64,000 nt of DNA from contig CAMZGT010000001.1 of the NCBI GenBank assembly GCA_947306495.1, positions 1 through 64,000 of the forward strand, read 5' to 3'. The notes beneath the pieces were generated by a model, which was not told the DNA's origin, did no database searches, and saw only the letters and a list, made by a program, of their open reading frames with translations. Origin of the DNA: an uncultured Acinetobacter sp. (GTDB lineage: Bacteria > Cyanobacteriota > Vampirovibrionia > Gastranaerophilales > Gastranaerophilaceae). Position numbers and translations under genes: made by a program. Below are positions 19,298-29,592 of this stretch, in pieces (within the stretch, counting starts at the first letter, position 1; each line of letters opens with the position of its first letter).

Positions 19298-20797
19298 ATG
19301 GATATAATTTTGTCAGTTCCGTTTTTAATATTTATACCTTTGGTTGTATCTATGATTTTGATATCACCAATATTTTCTTCAAATGAAATTGTCATAAGGC
19401 GGTTTACAAAAAGCTTTTGTGTATTTCATTTCTTATATTCAATATTAATGTTAGCCTTTTTCAAAACACAAACACCTTACATCAGCGAAATACATTTCTT
19501 TGGAATGGATTGGGTGCAATCACTAGGAATTAAATTTGCATTTAAAATAGATTCCGTTTCAATGATATTATGCACACTAACATCATTTGTATTTATGCTT
19601 GCGGCAATTACAAGCAAATTTAATATAAGAAAAAATCACAAATTCTATTATTCAATGCTTTTACTCTTAATGTCAGCAATATTGGGAATTTTTACCTCTT
19701 CAGACATGTTTCTGTTTTTCTTGTTCTGGGAGTTAGAAATGATTCCCGCATATTTCTTAATAGGAGGGAAATATACAACCCTAATCTCGCCTGAGCAAGA
19801 AGATGAAGCTAAAAAATCTGCAATTAAATTTATTCTGTTTACGTTTTTAGGAAGCATGTTTATGCTTCTCGGAATATTGCTTCTATATTATTACAACTAT
19901 ACAGCTAACGGAATTTTATCTGCAAGTTTTGATAATGTCACAAGTTCCGGCATTCCTCATATAATACAGTTTATAGTTACCATCTGTCTTTTAATAGGCT
20001 TTGGCGTAAAACTTCCGATAGTACCTCTGCATACTTGGCTGCCTGATGCCCACACCAACGCTGTTACTCCTGTCAGCATGATTCTTGCCGGAATTTTGTT
20101 AAAGACAGGAGGTTACGGGATTTATCGCTTTAATTACCAAATACTGCCGGAAGCATTTCATAATATAGCTCCAGTTTTAGCTATATTTGCTCTTATTAAC
20201 ATTATATACATAGCGTTTGTAACATATGCGCAAACAGATATAAAAAGAATAATAGCCTATTCCAGCATATCAAACATGGGGTTTGTTCTTTTGGGTTTAT
20301 GCGCTTTAAATACAATAGGGAAAGCTGCTTCAGTATTTCATATGGTATCTCATGGTTTAGTTACTTGCGGATTATTCATGATTGCAGGGATTATTTATTT
20401 AAGGTTCAAAGATAGAAACATTAACACCTTATCTGGCGTAGCCAAAGCAATGCCAAGATTATATGGTTTTGCAGTAGTTATTGTTATGGCTTCTATTGGT
20501 GTTCCTTTATTTGCTCCGTTCATAAGTGAAATTTTAACGGTGATAGCAGCAATCAATTCTTCTTTTGCTGTTATATTAAAATATATTGCGGTCGCCTCTT
20601 TACCTGTTTTGGTATTGAGCTCATGTTATATGTTAAAGTTCTTACACAAAGGATTTTTGGGAGAACTAAAGGAGGAATATGAAAAGATTAATGACATTTC
20701 AGTTCATGAATTTATTGTGCTGGGAGCCGTATTATCAGGTTTAATTATTTTCGGACTGTTTCCGAATTCGTTGTTGGAATTACTTATCGGGGGCTAA
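19298..20797 (+). CDS. nuoM: NADH-quinone oxidoreductase subunit M
   Basis: FFLFWELEMIPAYFLIG, GVKLPIVPLHTWLPDAHTNAVTPVSMILAGILLKTGGYG. Confidence 0.96.
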   Translation: MDIILSVPFLIFIPLVVSMILISPIFSSNEIVIRRFTKSFCVFHFLYSILMLAFFKTQTPYISEIHFFGMDWVQSLGIKFAFKIDSVSMILCTLTSFVFMLAAITSKFNIRKNHKFYYSMLLLLMSAILGIFTSSDMFLFFLFWELEMIPAYFLIGGKYTTLISPEQEDEAKKSAIKFILFTFLGSMFMLLGILLLYYYNYTANGILSASFDNVTSSGIPHIIQFIVTICLLIGFGVKLPIVPLHTWLPDAHTNAVTPVSMILAGILLKTGGYGIYRFNYQILPEAFHNIAPVLAIFALINIIYIAFVTYAQTDIKRIIAYSSISNMGFVLLGLCALNTIGKAASVFHMVSHGLVTCGLFMIAGIIYLRFKDRNINTLSGVAKAMPRLYGFAVVIVMASIGVPLFAPFISEILTVIAAINSSFAVILKYIAVASLPVLVLSSCYMLKFLHKGFLGELKEEYEKINDISVHEFIVLGAVLSGLIIFGLFPNSLLELLIGG

Positions 20798-22231
20798 ATG
20801 TTAAACGATATTTTTAATGTATTATTACCGCAAACAGTTCTTGGGATATTTATAATCATTTTGCTGATGTGTTCAATAATATTTTCTCCAAGAGCATATA
20901 AATACGCCAGATTTATATCGATTTTAGGGATTTCTGCTTCTATAACAGCATTGTCAACTGTACAAACAGAACCGCAGTATTACACACTAAACAGAGCTTT
21001 TATGTCAGACAGCTACACACTACTTTTTGATTTTATCATCTTGTCGTGCGGGTTTTTAATTGCAATTATAAGCAAAAACCTTTGCCGTTCGATAAAAAAA
21101 AATGCTTTTACGTACCAAGCCATCCTGCTTTCTGCAATATTTGGAGCAATTAATATTGTCAGCGCAAATGATTTTATAACCCTTTTTGTTTCTATTGAAA
21201 TAATGAGTTTTGCTACCTACTTTCTTATTGCAGCAGCTAAGGGTTATCACTCTAAAGAAGCCAGTTTTAAATATCTTATTACATCAGCAATATCAAGCGG
21301 TTTCTTCCTTTTTGGGGTTTCTTATTTATACGGCATAACAGGTTTTCTTAACTTTTCTGACATATACGAAATGACAGCAGGAAATGATGTTCCTTTAATG
21401 TATTCTATATCAGCTATAATGATCGTTTTAGGCCTGATTTCTAAATTAGCTGTTTTCCCTTTTGCAAATTGGATTTTGGATGTTTATAAAGGATGTGAAA
21501 CTTCCGTATTAGCATTTTTGTCAACAATACCTAAATTGGCAATTTTTGGGATTGTTTGCAGACTTATTGTGTTTCCTTTAAGTTCAAGCTTTGAGTTAAC
21601 CTTTGCCCTAGCAATATTAAGCTTGGTTACTGCATTGTGGGCAAACACATATGCAATAAGAGAAAACAATGTTAAGGTCATTTTGGCTTGTTCAGCATCT
21701 GCAAATGCGTCATATGCTTTACTTGCGGCAAGTTTAGTATCTGTATATAATCTTTCAACCGTAATTTTTTATCTTATATGCTATGTTTTTATGAACATAG
21801 GTGCGTTTACCTTCCTCAACATGTATGGTGATAAAAATTCTATGAATATAGAAGCTTTTCAAGGTATATTCCACAAAAATCACGGACTTGTTGGTGCTTA
21901 CACGGTTTGTATTTTAGCACTGGCCGGAATTCCGGTCACATCAGGTTTTATTGCAAAAATATATTTATTCACAGCTATTGCAAGCTCAGGATTAATTTTT
22001 ACACCATTCTTATTGATTCTGTTAATTCTTACTGTAGTAGCACTATATTATTATTTAAAAATTCTGTTACCAATGTTTGATGAATATGATAAAAATACTG
22101 ATGTTATATCTTTAGTCCCAAATTTTTCTCAAAAATTCGTATTGGTTACATCTGTTTTTGTAATTATGATTATCGGAATTTTTCCGGAAAAATTGATAGA
22201 ACTCTGCAGATTTATTGCATACAATATTTAG
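20798..22231 (+). CDS. nuoN: NADH-quinone oxidoreductase subunit N
   Basis: Proton-pumping membrane subunit family; last gene of nuo operon. Confidence 0.93.
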   Translation: MLNDIFNVLLPQTVLGIFIIILLMCSIIFSPRAYKYARFISILGISASITALSTVQTEPQYYTLNRAFMSDSYTLLFDFIILSCGFLIAIISKNLCRSIKKNAFTYQAILLSAIFGAINIVSANDFITLFVSIEIMSFATYFLIAAAKGYHSKEASFKYLITSAISSGFFLFGVSYLYGITGFLNFSDIYEMTAGNDVPLMYSISAIMIVLGLISKLAVFPFANWILDVYKGCETSVLAFLSTIPKLAIFGIVCRLIVFPLSSSFELTFALAILSLVTALWANTYAIRENNVKVILACSASANASYALLAASLVSVYNLSTVIFYLICYVFMNIGAFTFLNMYGDKNSMNIEAFQGIFHKNHGLVGAYTVCILALAGIPVTSGFIAKIYLFTAIASSGLIFTPFLLILLILTVVALYYYLKILLPMFDEYDKNTDVISLVPNFSQKFVLVTSVFVIMIIGIFPEKLIELCRFIAYNI

Positions 22232-22232
22232 A

Positions 22233-23045
22233 TTATAAACTTAGATAATATTCCCGCATTAATTTGGTATCTTCTTCGATATTAGGACTTTCGCAAACAA
22301 TAGCACCTTTTATGCCAAAATTTTTGAATGCTTTAAGCAAATCTTTATAATTCATATCCGATTCTTCCAAATTTAAGTGTTTTTTTTCACCTTTTGCGCC
22401 ATATTCAATCCCTGCAATGTGTGCGTGAAAGTTATCCAAAGCGACTTGTCCGAGTTCATTTCCGATTTTATCAAAAATAGCCGCAAATTCGTCATACGTA
22501 TTTGAAATTCCGTTGTATCGGGCGTGCAAGTGAGAGAAATCTACACATGGAAGAACTGTTTCGTATTCTTTGGAAAGTCGTATAATCTCTTCCAAATCAC
22601 CCCATTGAGTAGCCTTGCCTGTTGTTTCAGGTCTTATCCAAATCTTATTATTCACATTAGAAAGTTCCTTAGTAATAATATTGATTCCTTCCGAAATTTT
22701 TTTGTATACTAATTCAGAATCCATTCCGAGATAAAACCCTGCATGGAATGTTATGCTAAAACCGCCTAATTCGTTTGTTGTTTGGGCTGTTTCAATAATT
22801 CTTTGAATACTGGCCTCAACTTTATCTTCTTCTCTTGAATTCAAGTTAACGTAAAAAGGTGCATGCGCAGTGATAACTTTATTCGAAGAACTGACTGCAA
22901 CACGGCTTTTGTCGCTGATTCTTACACCGCGAACAAATTCAAGCTCCATTCCGTCCAATCCCATATTATTTAATACTTGAAAACCGTCATCATATCCCTT
23001 TGCCCGTAAAGGAACTCCTGCCGTTAAAAAGTTTAGTTTGTCCAT
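22233..23045 (-). CDS. AP endonuclease family 2 / sugar-phosphate isomerase-like TIM barrel (Nfo-like)
   Basis: GLDGMELEFVRG, ITAHAPFYVNLNSRE, ITFHAGFYLG, PCVDFSHLHARYNG. Confidence 0.75.
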   Translation of the reverse strand: MDKLNFLTAGVPLRAKGYDDGFQVLNNMGLDGMELEFVRGVRISDKSRVAVSSSNKVITAHAPFYVNLNSREEDKVEASIQRIIETAQTTNELGGFSITFHAGFYLGMDSELVYKKISEGINIITKELSNVNNKIWIRPETTGKATQWGDLEEIIRLSKEYETVLPCVDFSHLHARYNGISNTYDEFAAIFDKIGNELGQVALDNFHAHIAGIEYGAKGEKKHLNLEESDMNYKDLLKAFKNFGIKGAIVCESPNIEEDTKLMREYYLSL

Positions 23046-23088
23046 AAATTAGTTATTCTCCCTTAATAAAATAATTTTATCATATATA

Positions 23089-23110
23089 CACTAAAATATG
23101 TATTTTAGTG
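23089..23110. repeat. 22-bp palindrome in divergent intergenic region
   Basis: cactaaaata-tg-tattttagtg. Confidence 0.6.
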
Positions 23111-23212
23111 CATTAGTTTGGTTTGTAACAAAATGTTAACCAAATGGCAATTTTTCTGTAAAAAAAGTTTTTATCTATATATAGGGAAAACAGAAAATTA
23201 GGAACACTTAAA

Positions 23213-23455
23213 ATGGCAGTCGGAGCAAGAGATTACATTGACAAGTTGCTTGTCAAAAAATATGCAGACGAAAAAGTCGACAACCATGATGCAATGACAT
23301 CAATGGTTGACCCGAATAAAATGTTGGATGCTATGAATGACGTTGCAGCTATTCAGCGAAACATGTTTATGTTGTCACAAAAACTGTGTTCAACATGCTA
23401 TGCAATCAATGCAAAAGCAGCACGTTACCAGAAAAAAGAATTTGTTGAACAATAG
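23213..23455 (+). CDS. Hypothetical protein (80 aa)
   Basis: MAVGARDYIDKLLVKKYADEKVDNHDAMTSMVDPNKMLDAMNDVAAIQRNMFMLSQKLC...; complete ORF, weak RBS. Confidence 0.65.
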   Translation: MAVGARDYIDKLLVKKYADEKVDNHDAMTSMVDPNKMLDAMNDVAAIQRNMFMLSQKLCSTCYAINAKAARYQKKEFVEQ

Positions 23456-23457
23456 TA

Positions 23458-24537
23458 TTATTTGAAAGAATCGACAACAACTTTTTGAAGGCCTCGCGGG
23501 TGGTCAACGTTGCGATGTAACTTTAACGCAATTTCTAAAGCGAGTTGCTGGCATATAAGAACATTTGCAAACATTTGCTGAATTTCATTTTCACATTCAA
23601 CAGTAATATGGTAATTTGGTTTTATTTCTTCGGAAGATTTTCCTATTATCACAAGGTTTGGTCTGTAATCATTCATAATTTTGCTGATATTTTGAACAGA
23701 GCGTTCTGAAATTTCACTCACCGCAATGTATATTAAAGTAGACTTATTGTTAAGTATAGCGACATGCCCATGCATAAATTCGCCTAAAATAGCAGCACTT
23801 ATATTTTTGTAAGAAGTTTCTTTGGTTTTTAAAGCAGCTTCTTTTGCCAGCGAATATGATATTCCGTCTGCAGCAATAATTATGTTTTTTTCTTTTGCAA
23901 GTTTTCTTGCTAATTTTGTTATTTCAGCTCTTTTTGCCAAGGCTTTTTCTATTATTATTGGAAGATGAATTAAAGATTCTTTGTAGTTTTTTGTAGATTC
24001 TACTCCATGAACATTCTCCACCAATTTTAAAGAAATTAATATTAAACATAGCATTTGAGATGTAAACGATTTTGTCGCAGCGATTCCGTTTTCTTTTCCT
24101 GCAAAACATGCTACTTTATAATCACAGAGCTGCCATATTGTTGATTGTTCATTATTAGTTATACACAATGTTTCAAGATTTGAATTTTGTTTTACTTTTT
24201 CAACACATTTAATTGTATCACTCGTTTCACCTGACTGCGTTATGAAAATATATAGAGTATTTTCATCCTTTGGAATAACACTCTTCAACAAAAATTCGCT
24301 TGAATATATTGCTCGAGATTCTATCCCTGAAAATTTTTCAAGCAAGTCTACTGCAAAACGTGCACAATGATACGAAGACCCGCTTGCAACAAGAATGATT
24401 TTTCTGACATTTTGCGGCAAGTTTATCTTTATTTCACCTGTTTTAGGATTAATATATTTCATCAATATGTAAGGAACAATTTTCTTCTGCTCAATAATCT
24501 CTTGTTCCATATTTGTCTTATCTTTCTTGAAAAACAT
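23458..24537 (-). CDS. Stand-alone SIS-domain protein related to the GlmS isomerase half
   Basis: LVASGSSYHCARFAVDLLEKF, FITQSGETSDTI, ATKSFTSQM, GEFMHGHVAIL, DHPRGLQKVVVDS; no glutaminase domain. Confidence 0.88.
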   Translation of the reverse strand: MFFKKDKTNMEQEIIEQKKIVPYILMKYINPKTGEIKINLPQNVRKIILVASGSSYHCARFAVDLLEKFSGIESRAIYSSEFLLKSVIPKDENTLYIFITQSGETSDTIKCVEKVKQNSNLETLCITNNEQSTIWQLCDYKVACFAGKENGIAATKSFTSQMLCLILISLKLVENVHGVESTKNYKESLIHLPIIIEKALAKRAEITKLARKLAKEKNIIIAADGISYSLAKEAALKTKETSYKNISAAILGEFMHGHVAILNNKSTLIYIAVSEISERSVQNISKIMNDYRPNLVIIGKSSEEIKPNYHITVECENEIQQMFANVLICQQLALEIALKLHRNVDHPRGLQKVVVDSFK

Positions 24538-24547
24538 ACCAAATTAC

Positions 24548-25195
24548 CTATTGATATATAACCTTAAGATTATTTTCATAAATTGAACCGCAGCAAGTCA
24601 TACCGTTGTCAGTTACACCGTCTTTATCACACTTCCCATTCCATTCGCCACTTACTCCATTTGGTTCCAGATGACCATCATTATAAAGATTATATATAAA
24701 TACATCTTTGCCTAATGCATTAGGAGCTGATATTCCGTTAATATCATAATAAACTGTACCAATATTTTGGAGATGGACAGGGGTTGAAAGGTTTTCTGTT
24801 CCTTCATCAAAAGAAATAAACGCCCATCCTCCGTCATTTGTGTAGAAGGATGAACCGCCTTTATTAAAATCATTTTTTGAACCATCATAATTTGTTAAAG
24901 AACGGGATGATACATCAGTTCTTGGAGTTATTCTCATGAAATTTGAAAGCTGCTTTATATATGCTTTTTCTTTTTCAGCATTGTTTTGACCTTCTATTGG
25001 TTTAACTCTTGACGCACCTGTATCAAGAAGCATTTTTTCATTTGCTACTTCAAAAGAAGATGAAAATTTTGCAAGTTTTGGCCCAACTTGTGCAGAACCT
25101 GAATTTTGCACCAAAGACGGCGCTGTTAAAGCTGCCACTACACCTATAATTCCCAGTGTTATAAGAATTTCCGCCAAAGTAAACCCGTGTTTCAT
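24548..25195 (-). CDS. Type IV pilin/pseudopilin-like protein
   Basis: MKHGFTLAEILITLGIIGVVAALTAP prepilin signal (G|FTLAE). Confidence 0.88.
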   Translation of the reverse strand: MKHGFTLAEILITLGIIGVVAALTAPSLVQNSGSAQVGPKLAKFSSSFEVANEKMLLDTGASRVKPIEGQNNAEKEKAYIKQLSNFMRITPRTDVSSRSLTNYDGSKNDFNKGGSSFYTNDGGWAFISFDEGTENLSTPVHLQNIGTVYYDINGISAPNALGKDVFIYNLYNDGHLEPNGVSGEWNGKCDKDGVTDNGMTCCGSIYENNLKVIYQ

Positions 25196-25244
25196 ATAAA
25201 CTCTCCTTTTATTCAAATGCTTATATATATAATAACATATTAGC

Positions 25245-25883
25245 CTATGGAATGGAAGCCGTGAAACAAACTATCTCTTTTATTCCGGCTTGTTTTAATG
25301 TTTTTATTATTTCTTCCATTGTTGTCCCTGTTGTACATATATCATCTATAACCAATACGGGCATAAATAAATCTTTTTCTTTTTTGACAGAAAATGCATT
25401 TTCCAGATTTTTCAATCGCTGCTGTCGGTTTAACTTGTACTGAGGTTTTGTATCTTTTATTCTTTTTAACAGGTCATAATTAGGCTGGAATCCTGATAAT
25501 TTACAAAACTCTTCGGCAACAAGTTCCATATGATTATATTTACGTTTTTTCAACCTATTTTTGTGCTGCGGAACCGGTATAACCTGAAATGAAGTATGTG
25601 TACCAATTTGAATAAAATACTCATGCATAAACTTTGCCAGATAATAAGCTAATTCTTTTTGCTTATGATATTTAAGACCACGTATAAGTTTTTGCAACGT
25701 TTTTTCATACACTGCACAAGCATAAACATTCACACCGTCAATTATACGATTTACATGTACTTCATTATAAGACAATTTTGCAAAACAATCAGGACACATT
25801 TTTACAGAATACTTTGACTTCCCGCAAAAATAGCATTTCTTTTTATAAACTAAATCCAGTAACAAATTCCAAATTTTCTTCAT
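25245..25883 (-). CDS. comF: ComF family phosphoribosyltransferase-like protein
   Basis: CYFCGK..CPDCF zinc-finger motif, KLIRGLKYHKQKELA, VLVIDDICTTGTTMEE PRPP-binding motif. Confidence 0.9.
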   Translation of the reverse strand: MKKIWNLLLDLVYKKKCYFCGKSKYSVKMCPDCFAKLSYNEVHVNRIIDGVNVYACAVYEKTLQKLIRGLKYHKQKELAYYLAKFMHEYFIQIGTHTSFQVIPVPQHKNRLKKRKYNHMELVAEEFCKLSGFQPNYDLLKRIKDTKPQYKLNRQQRLKNLENAFSVKKEKDLFMPVLVIDDICTTGTTMEEIIKTLKQAGIKEIVCFTASIP

Positions 25884-25907
25884 TTGTTAAAATTATACCC
25901 CAAAATT

Positions 25908-25933
25908 AAAAGCCCCAAAATATTGGGGCTTAA
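25908..25933. terminator. Intrinsic terminator-like hairpin
   Basis: aagccccaa-aata-ttggggctt. Confidence 0.7.
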
Positions 25934-25957
25934 GAATTGAGAAAACAGTATTATTAT

Positions 25958-27199
25958 TTAGCAGAATGTTAAACCATTTGGTATTAATGTTTTATCAACA
26001 TAAACTTGCTTAATCAATTTTTCGATTTTCTCTTTATTACGGTTTATTTCTGCATCTGCTATTATAGAACCGTCTTTATAGTATCTGTCGCCGATTTTCA
26101 CACCAACAACTTTACCTTTGTCAAAGTAGAAAGTATTGTGACCGATTTTTGTATCAAATTCACAAGGAGTCAACCCTTCAGGCAATTTACCTCTTCTTAT
26201 ACTTTTTGCAGTATATTTTTCCTCCGTACCTGCATTATTTTTAAAATAAGCTTGAACTTCGTCTGAATTTTCGTCAAAGCGTTTAAGAGTTGTTAATTCA
26301 GTAATATTCTTTTCGCCGGCTTGTCCGGTTTTGTTCAAAGTATTTCTTGATACTGATATAATATCATCACCTATAGCATTTGAATATTCAATATTTCTTA
26401 GTCCTTTAAATGCACTATAATTACCTTTAACAACACCTGACTGAATTTTGCCGACCCTTTCAGTAATCTCTGCAAGAACAGCAGTTTTATCTGAATCTTT
26501 TTCCCAAATTTCTCTTAACGCTTTACCTGCGCCATCAAAAATTTCAAAATTGCCATCTTTAATTTTTACTGTATAACCAACATTTCCGAGCAAATAATCA
26601 AATTCTGCTTCAGTTATTTTTGATAACTCTGAATTAAAATTGGTTTTACCAAAACCAAGATTTATGCCGTTTTTCCTTGCATAATTTTCAATATTTTTAG
26701 TTATTGTTTCTGTTTTATTCGGAATAGTATAAATATTTTTTCCGTTGACTCTTCTTGCAACAATAGTGGTAGAAGCCGGTTTATTTCCTTTTAAGGTTTT
26801 AGTTGAACTACCTTTGATACCGTTCCAAATATTTTTCAATCCTTCAATAAAGTTTCCTTTGCCTTTACCTTTAGTATAAATATATCCGCCAATTGTTGCC
26901 GCTAAAAGCGCACCACCTACAATTAAATTTCCGGCTGATATACCATTGCTTTCTTCTGCTGTTCCATTATTCAATGCATAAAGAGCAGGAATTGTTTCAG
27001 CTTGCTGAATGCCTTCTGTTGTTGCTGCTTGCTGAGAATTTGCTGCTGCTTGAGAATACTGCATTGCTTGCAATTGTGCTTCCTGTTCAGCTTGAGCACC
27101 TCTAAAATTAGGATTGTAGCTTTGCAATGCTGCAAGAAAATACGGATCATTAATATAATTACCAAACCCGTTTATTCCGTTAACAGAATAACTATTCAT
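25958..27199 (-). CDS. Hypothetical protein, single TM segment, N-terminal NPNFRGAQ motif
   Basis: 413 aa; Q-rich N-terminus, TM AGNLIVGGALLAATIGGYIY. Confidence 0.7.
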   Translation of the reverse strand: MNSYSVNGINGFGNYINDPYFLAALQSYNPNFRGAQAEQEAQLQAMQYSQAAANSQQAATTEGIQQAETIPALYALNNGTAEESNGISAGNLIVGGALLAATIGGYIYTKGKGKGNFIEGLKNIWNGIKGSSTKTLKGNKPASTTIVARRVNGKNIYTIPNKTETITKNIENYARKNGINLGFGKTNFNSELSKITEAEFDYLLGNVGYTVKIKDGNFEIFDGAGKALREIWEKDSDKTAVLAEITERVGKIQSGVVKGNYSAFKGLRNIEYSNAIGDDIISVSRNTLNKTGQAGEKNITELTTLKRFDENSDEVQAYFKNNAGTEEKYTAKSIRRGKLPEGLTPCEFDTKIGHNTFYFDKGKVVGVKIGDRYYKDGSIIADAEINRNKEKIEKLIKQVYVDKTLIPNGLTFC

Positions 27200-27390
27200 A
27201 GTGTAACCTGCCTTTCAATTACCTTATTAAATTAACTAACCCTTAAATACATGAAGTATTTTTGTTTCTCAAAATTGCCTTTTTTGAATGCGCCATGTTA
27301 CAAAACTTTACATTATGATTTTAAATAGCAATTTTTGTCAGAGAATATACTTTATATTCATGTAGCAGGTTATATTTTTGTAGGTGGATA

Positions 27391-28752
27391 ATGACTTATA
27401 TTAACAATACAAATAATTATAATATGCGTTTTGCAGCACAAAATTCGCTTGCGAAAGACAGTACTGCATTTATTACCAAACCAATTGATCAAGTAGAAAA
27501 TTTGGTAACAAAAACGGTTGACACGTTTGTTCCGGAATCAAAAGATGAAGAAACTAAAAAATCTCATAAAACTGCTATAAGGGTAGGTAGTACAGTATTA
27601 GTTTTAAGCGCTTTTGTCGCTCTGTTCAACCCTAAATTCTCTTCTGCCATGATGAAAAGGTTAAAAGAAACTTCCACAAAAGCGGGAGATAACGCAAAAT
27701 TAGATAAATCGCTTAAAGGTAAATTAAATAAATTAAAACAAAAAGGTACCGAATACATAAATAACGTTATACAAATAATGAATAACGCAAACTCAGCAAA
27801 AGATACCGGCTTCAAATATTTATGCGATAAATTTAGCTTTTTGAAAAAACCGCATCAGGCAATTACAAAAGGTTTTGATAAAATAAGCAAGCGTACTGTT
27901 TTCAGCAAATACTCAAACGCTGAATCAAAAATGAATGAATTGGAAAATTTAATAAATTTGCACAGAGATAAATTAAGTTCGGAAGAAATCCGACTTTTAG
28001 ACAGAAAATTAGAAGAAATCCGAAATTTAAGAATGTACTTTGGCTCGGAAGAAGTCGGAAAACGCTTGGCAAACCAAGAAAATCTGATGACAAATTTAGA
28101 AAAAGATGTTATCAGCAAAATAAAATCTTACACAAAAGGCTTTGATTTTAGAGAAGGAAAAGGTGCTGCCAATAAACTGGAACACGCTAAAGGCAGTTTT
28201 ACTTTTTGGGCAGAAGAAGCTTTAATGTCAAGCAGGAATGCTTTAGAAGCAGAAGGGAAAACCGCAACAGCTAAGCTCATTGGAGACGGGAAAACAGCTA
28301 AAGGTGCTTATAATGAACTTTTTGATATTATCGCACCGCACCTTAAAGAAGAAGAAAAATCTGTTTTAGAAAAACAAATTTTAAAAACAGGGAAAAAACT
28401 CAGAGGTGCAAATAATAGTGAATGCGTGGAATATTTTGATAAGAAACGAGATTTAGTTTTGGGAAGTGCACCGACTGACGTTGTATCCGCACTATTCTTC
28501 CTTGGTGCAGGAGGAGTTGCTGTCGGAACAGCTCATTCAAAAGAAGATAGAATATCCCGAACTATTACCGGAGTATTTCCTGTTGTAGCAGGTCTCGGTG
28601 TCAGCACTGCACTCACGGCAATGCTATTCTCAGGCGGAAAAGGTATGGCAATAGGTAGTGCTGCAAGTACTCTGTTGAGTTTAATTGGCAGTACTGTAAA
28701 CAGATTTATATTTCCCAAAAACAAAGAGGAGGGATTAAATAGTGCTGCTTAA
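27391..28752 (+). CDS. Hypothetical membrane protein with N-terminal YNMRFAAQ motif
   Basis: 453 aa; TM AIRVGSTVLVLSAFVALFN, two C-terminal hydrophobic segments, charged coiled middle. Confidence 0.7.
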   Translation: MTYINNTNNYNMRFAAQNSLAKDSTAFITKPIDQVENLVTKTVDTFVPESKDEETKKSHKTAIRVGSTVLVLSAFVALFNPKFSSAMMKRLKETSTKAGDNAKLDKSLKGKLNKLKQKGTEYINNVIQIMNNANSAKDTGFKYLCDKFSFLKKPHQAITKGFDKISKRTVFSKYSNAESKMNELENLINLHRDKLSSEEIRLLDRKLEEIRNLRMYFGSEEVGKRLANQENLMTNLEKDVISKIKSYTKGFDFREGKGAANKLEHAKGSFTFWAEEALMSSRNALEAEGKTATAKLIGDGKTAKGAYNELFDIIAPHLKEEEKSVLEKQILKTGKKLRGANNSECVEYFDKKRDLVLGSAPTDVVSALFFLGAGGVAVGTAHSKEDRISRTITGVFPVVAGLGVSTALTAMLFSGGKGMAIGSAASTLLSLIGSTVNRFIFPKNKEEGLNSAA

Positions 28753-29264
28753 CTCAATTGTTCAACAATTTTTAACACAGATTTTCGCAATGCTTCATAA
28801 TCCTTGTTATTGTCGATTATATAATCCCAGTCTTGAATATTATCCAGATCAACTTCAGTGACATCATCTTCTCCGATTAATTTACCGCCCCTAAGCTCTC
28901 TGTTTTCTCTGGATGTTTCAACTCTTATGGAAATCGCCCCTGCTGATTTGAATATTTCGTATTCATGTTTGATGCGAACATCCGTTACAACAATGCTACC
29001 TTCTTGAGAAACTATTTTATCTAACCAATAATCAGGACTTTGCTCTCTTCCCCAATTTCCTAAATCTATTAATCCTTGCCTGTATTTTGGTTTGTTTGCT
29101 TCTATTTCTTCATAACTTACATTATTCCGTTTTCCGTATTCTATTTTTATGATATCACCCATCGCACACCGCCTGTATTCAGGCATTGCTTCCATAAGAA
29201 TCTTTGCGGCAGTATCCTTTCCTGAATATTGTTTTCCCGAAAAAATTATTATATTATCAGCCAT
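28749..29264 (-). CDS. P-loop nucleoside/deoxynucleoside monophosphate kinase-like protein
   Basis: [22 protein letters not shown] Walker A; start MADNIII after ggaggaaaata RBS. Confidence 0.7.
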   Translation of the reverse strand: MADNIIIFSGKQYSGKDTAAKILMEAMPEYRRCAMGDIIKIEYGKRNNVSYEEIEANKPKYRQGLIDLGNWGREQSPDYWLDKIVSQEGSIVVTDVRIKHEYEIFKSAGAISIRVETSRENRELRGGKLIGEDDVTEVDLDNIQDWDYIIDNNKDYEALRKSVLKIVEQLS

Positions 29265-29481
29265 TATTTTCCTCCGGCAATGGATCATAGCCGCCTTCAT
29301 TTAGCGGATGACATCTGCAAATCCTTTTAATACCTAGCCAACAGCCTTTAATTACTCCATATTTTATAATTGCTTCTTTTGTATATTCTGAACAAGTAGG
29401 ATAAAATCTGCACCTTGCAGGTGTTAGTTTTGATATTTTTTGATAGCAATTTATTAAAAAAATTAAACCCTTTTTTAGCAT
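29257..29481 (-). CDS. yidD: Membrane protein insertion efficiency factor YidD
   Basis: [46 protein letters not shown]. Confidence 0.95.
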   Translation of the reverse strand: MLKKGLIFLINCYQKISKLTPARCRFYPTCSEYTKEAIIKYGVIKGCWLGIKRICRCHPLNEGGYDPLPEENNG

Positions 29482-29537
29482 AACAGTCTAATTTTAACAT
29501 TATTTGTAACGAATTGTAAATATTTTTTTAAAAACTC

Positions 29538-29564
29538 TAAAGTTTTGGAAAAAAGTGCCGATAA
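29538..29564 (+). promoter_or_regulatory. Sigma28 (FliA)-type promoter
   Basis: TAAAGTTT-N11-GCCGATAA, exact match to the textbook consensus, 28 bp before ATG 29593. Confidence 0.8.
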
Positions 29565-29592
29565 CATTAATACAGGAAATAGGGATCAAGAA

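Noticed and set aside
29545-29592. Upstream TTG start of the 153-aa ORF (MEKSADNINTG...)
   Set aside because: This segment overlaps the sigma28 promoter; ATG 29593 downstream with an aggga-type RBS fits better.
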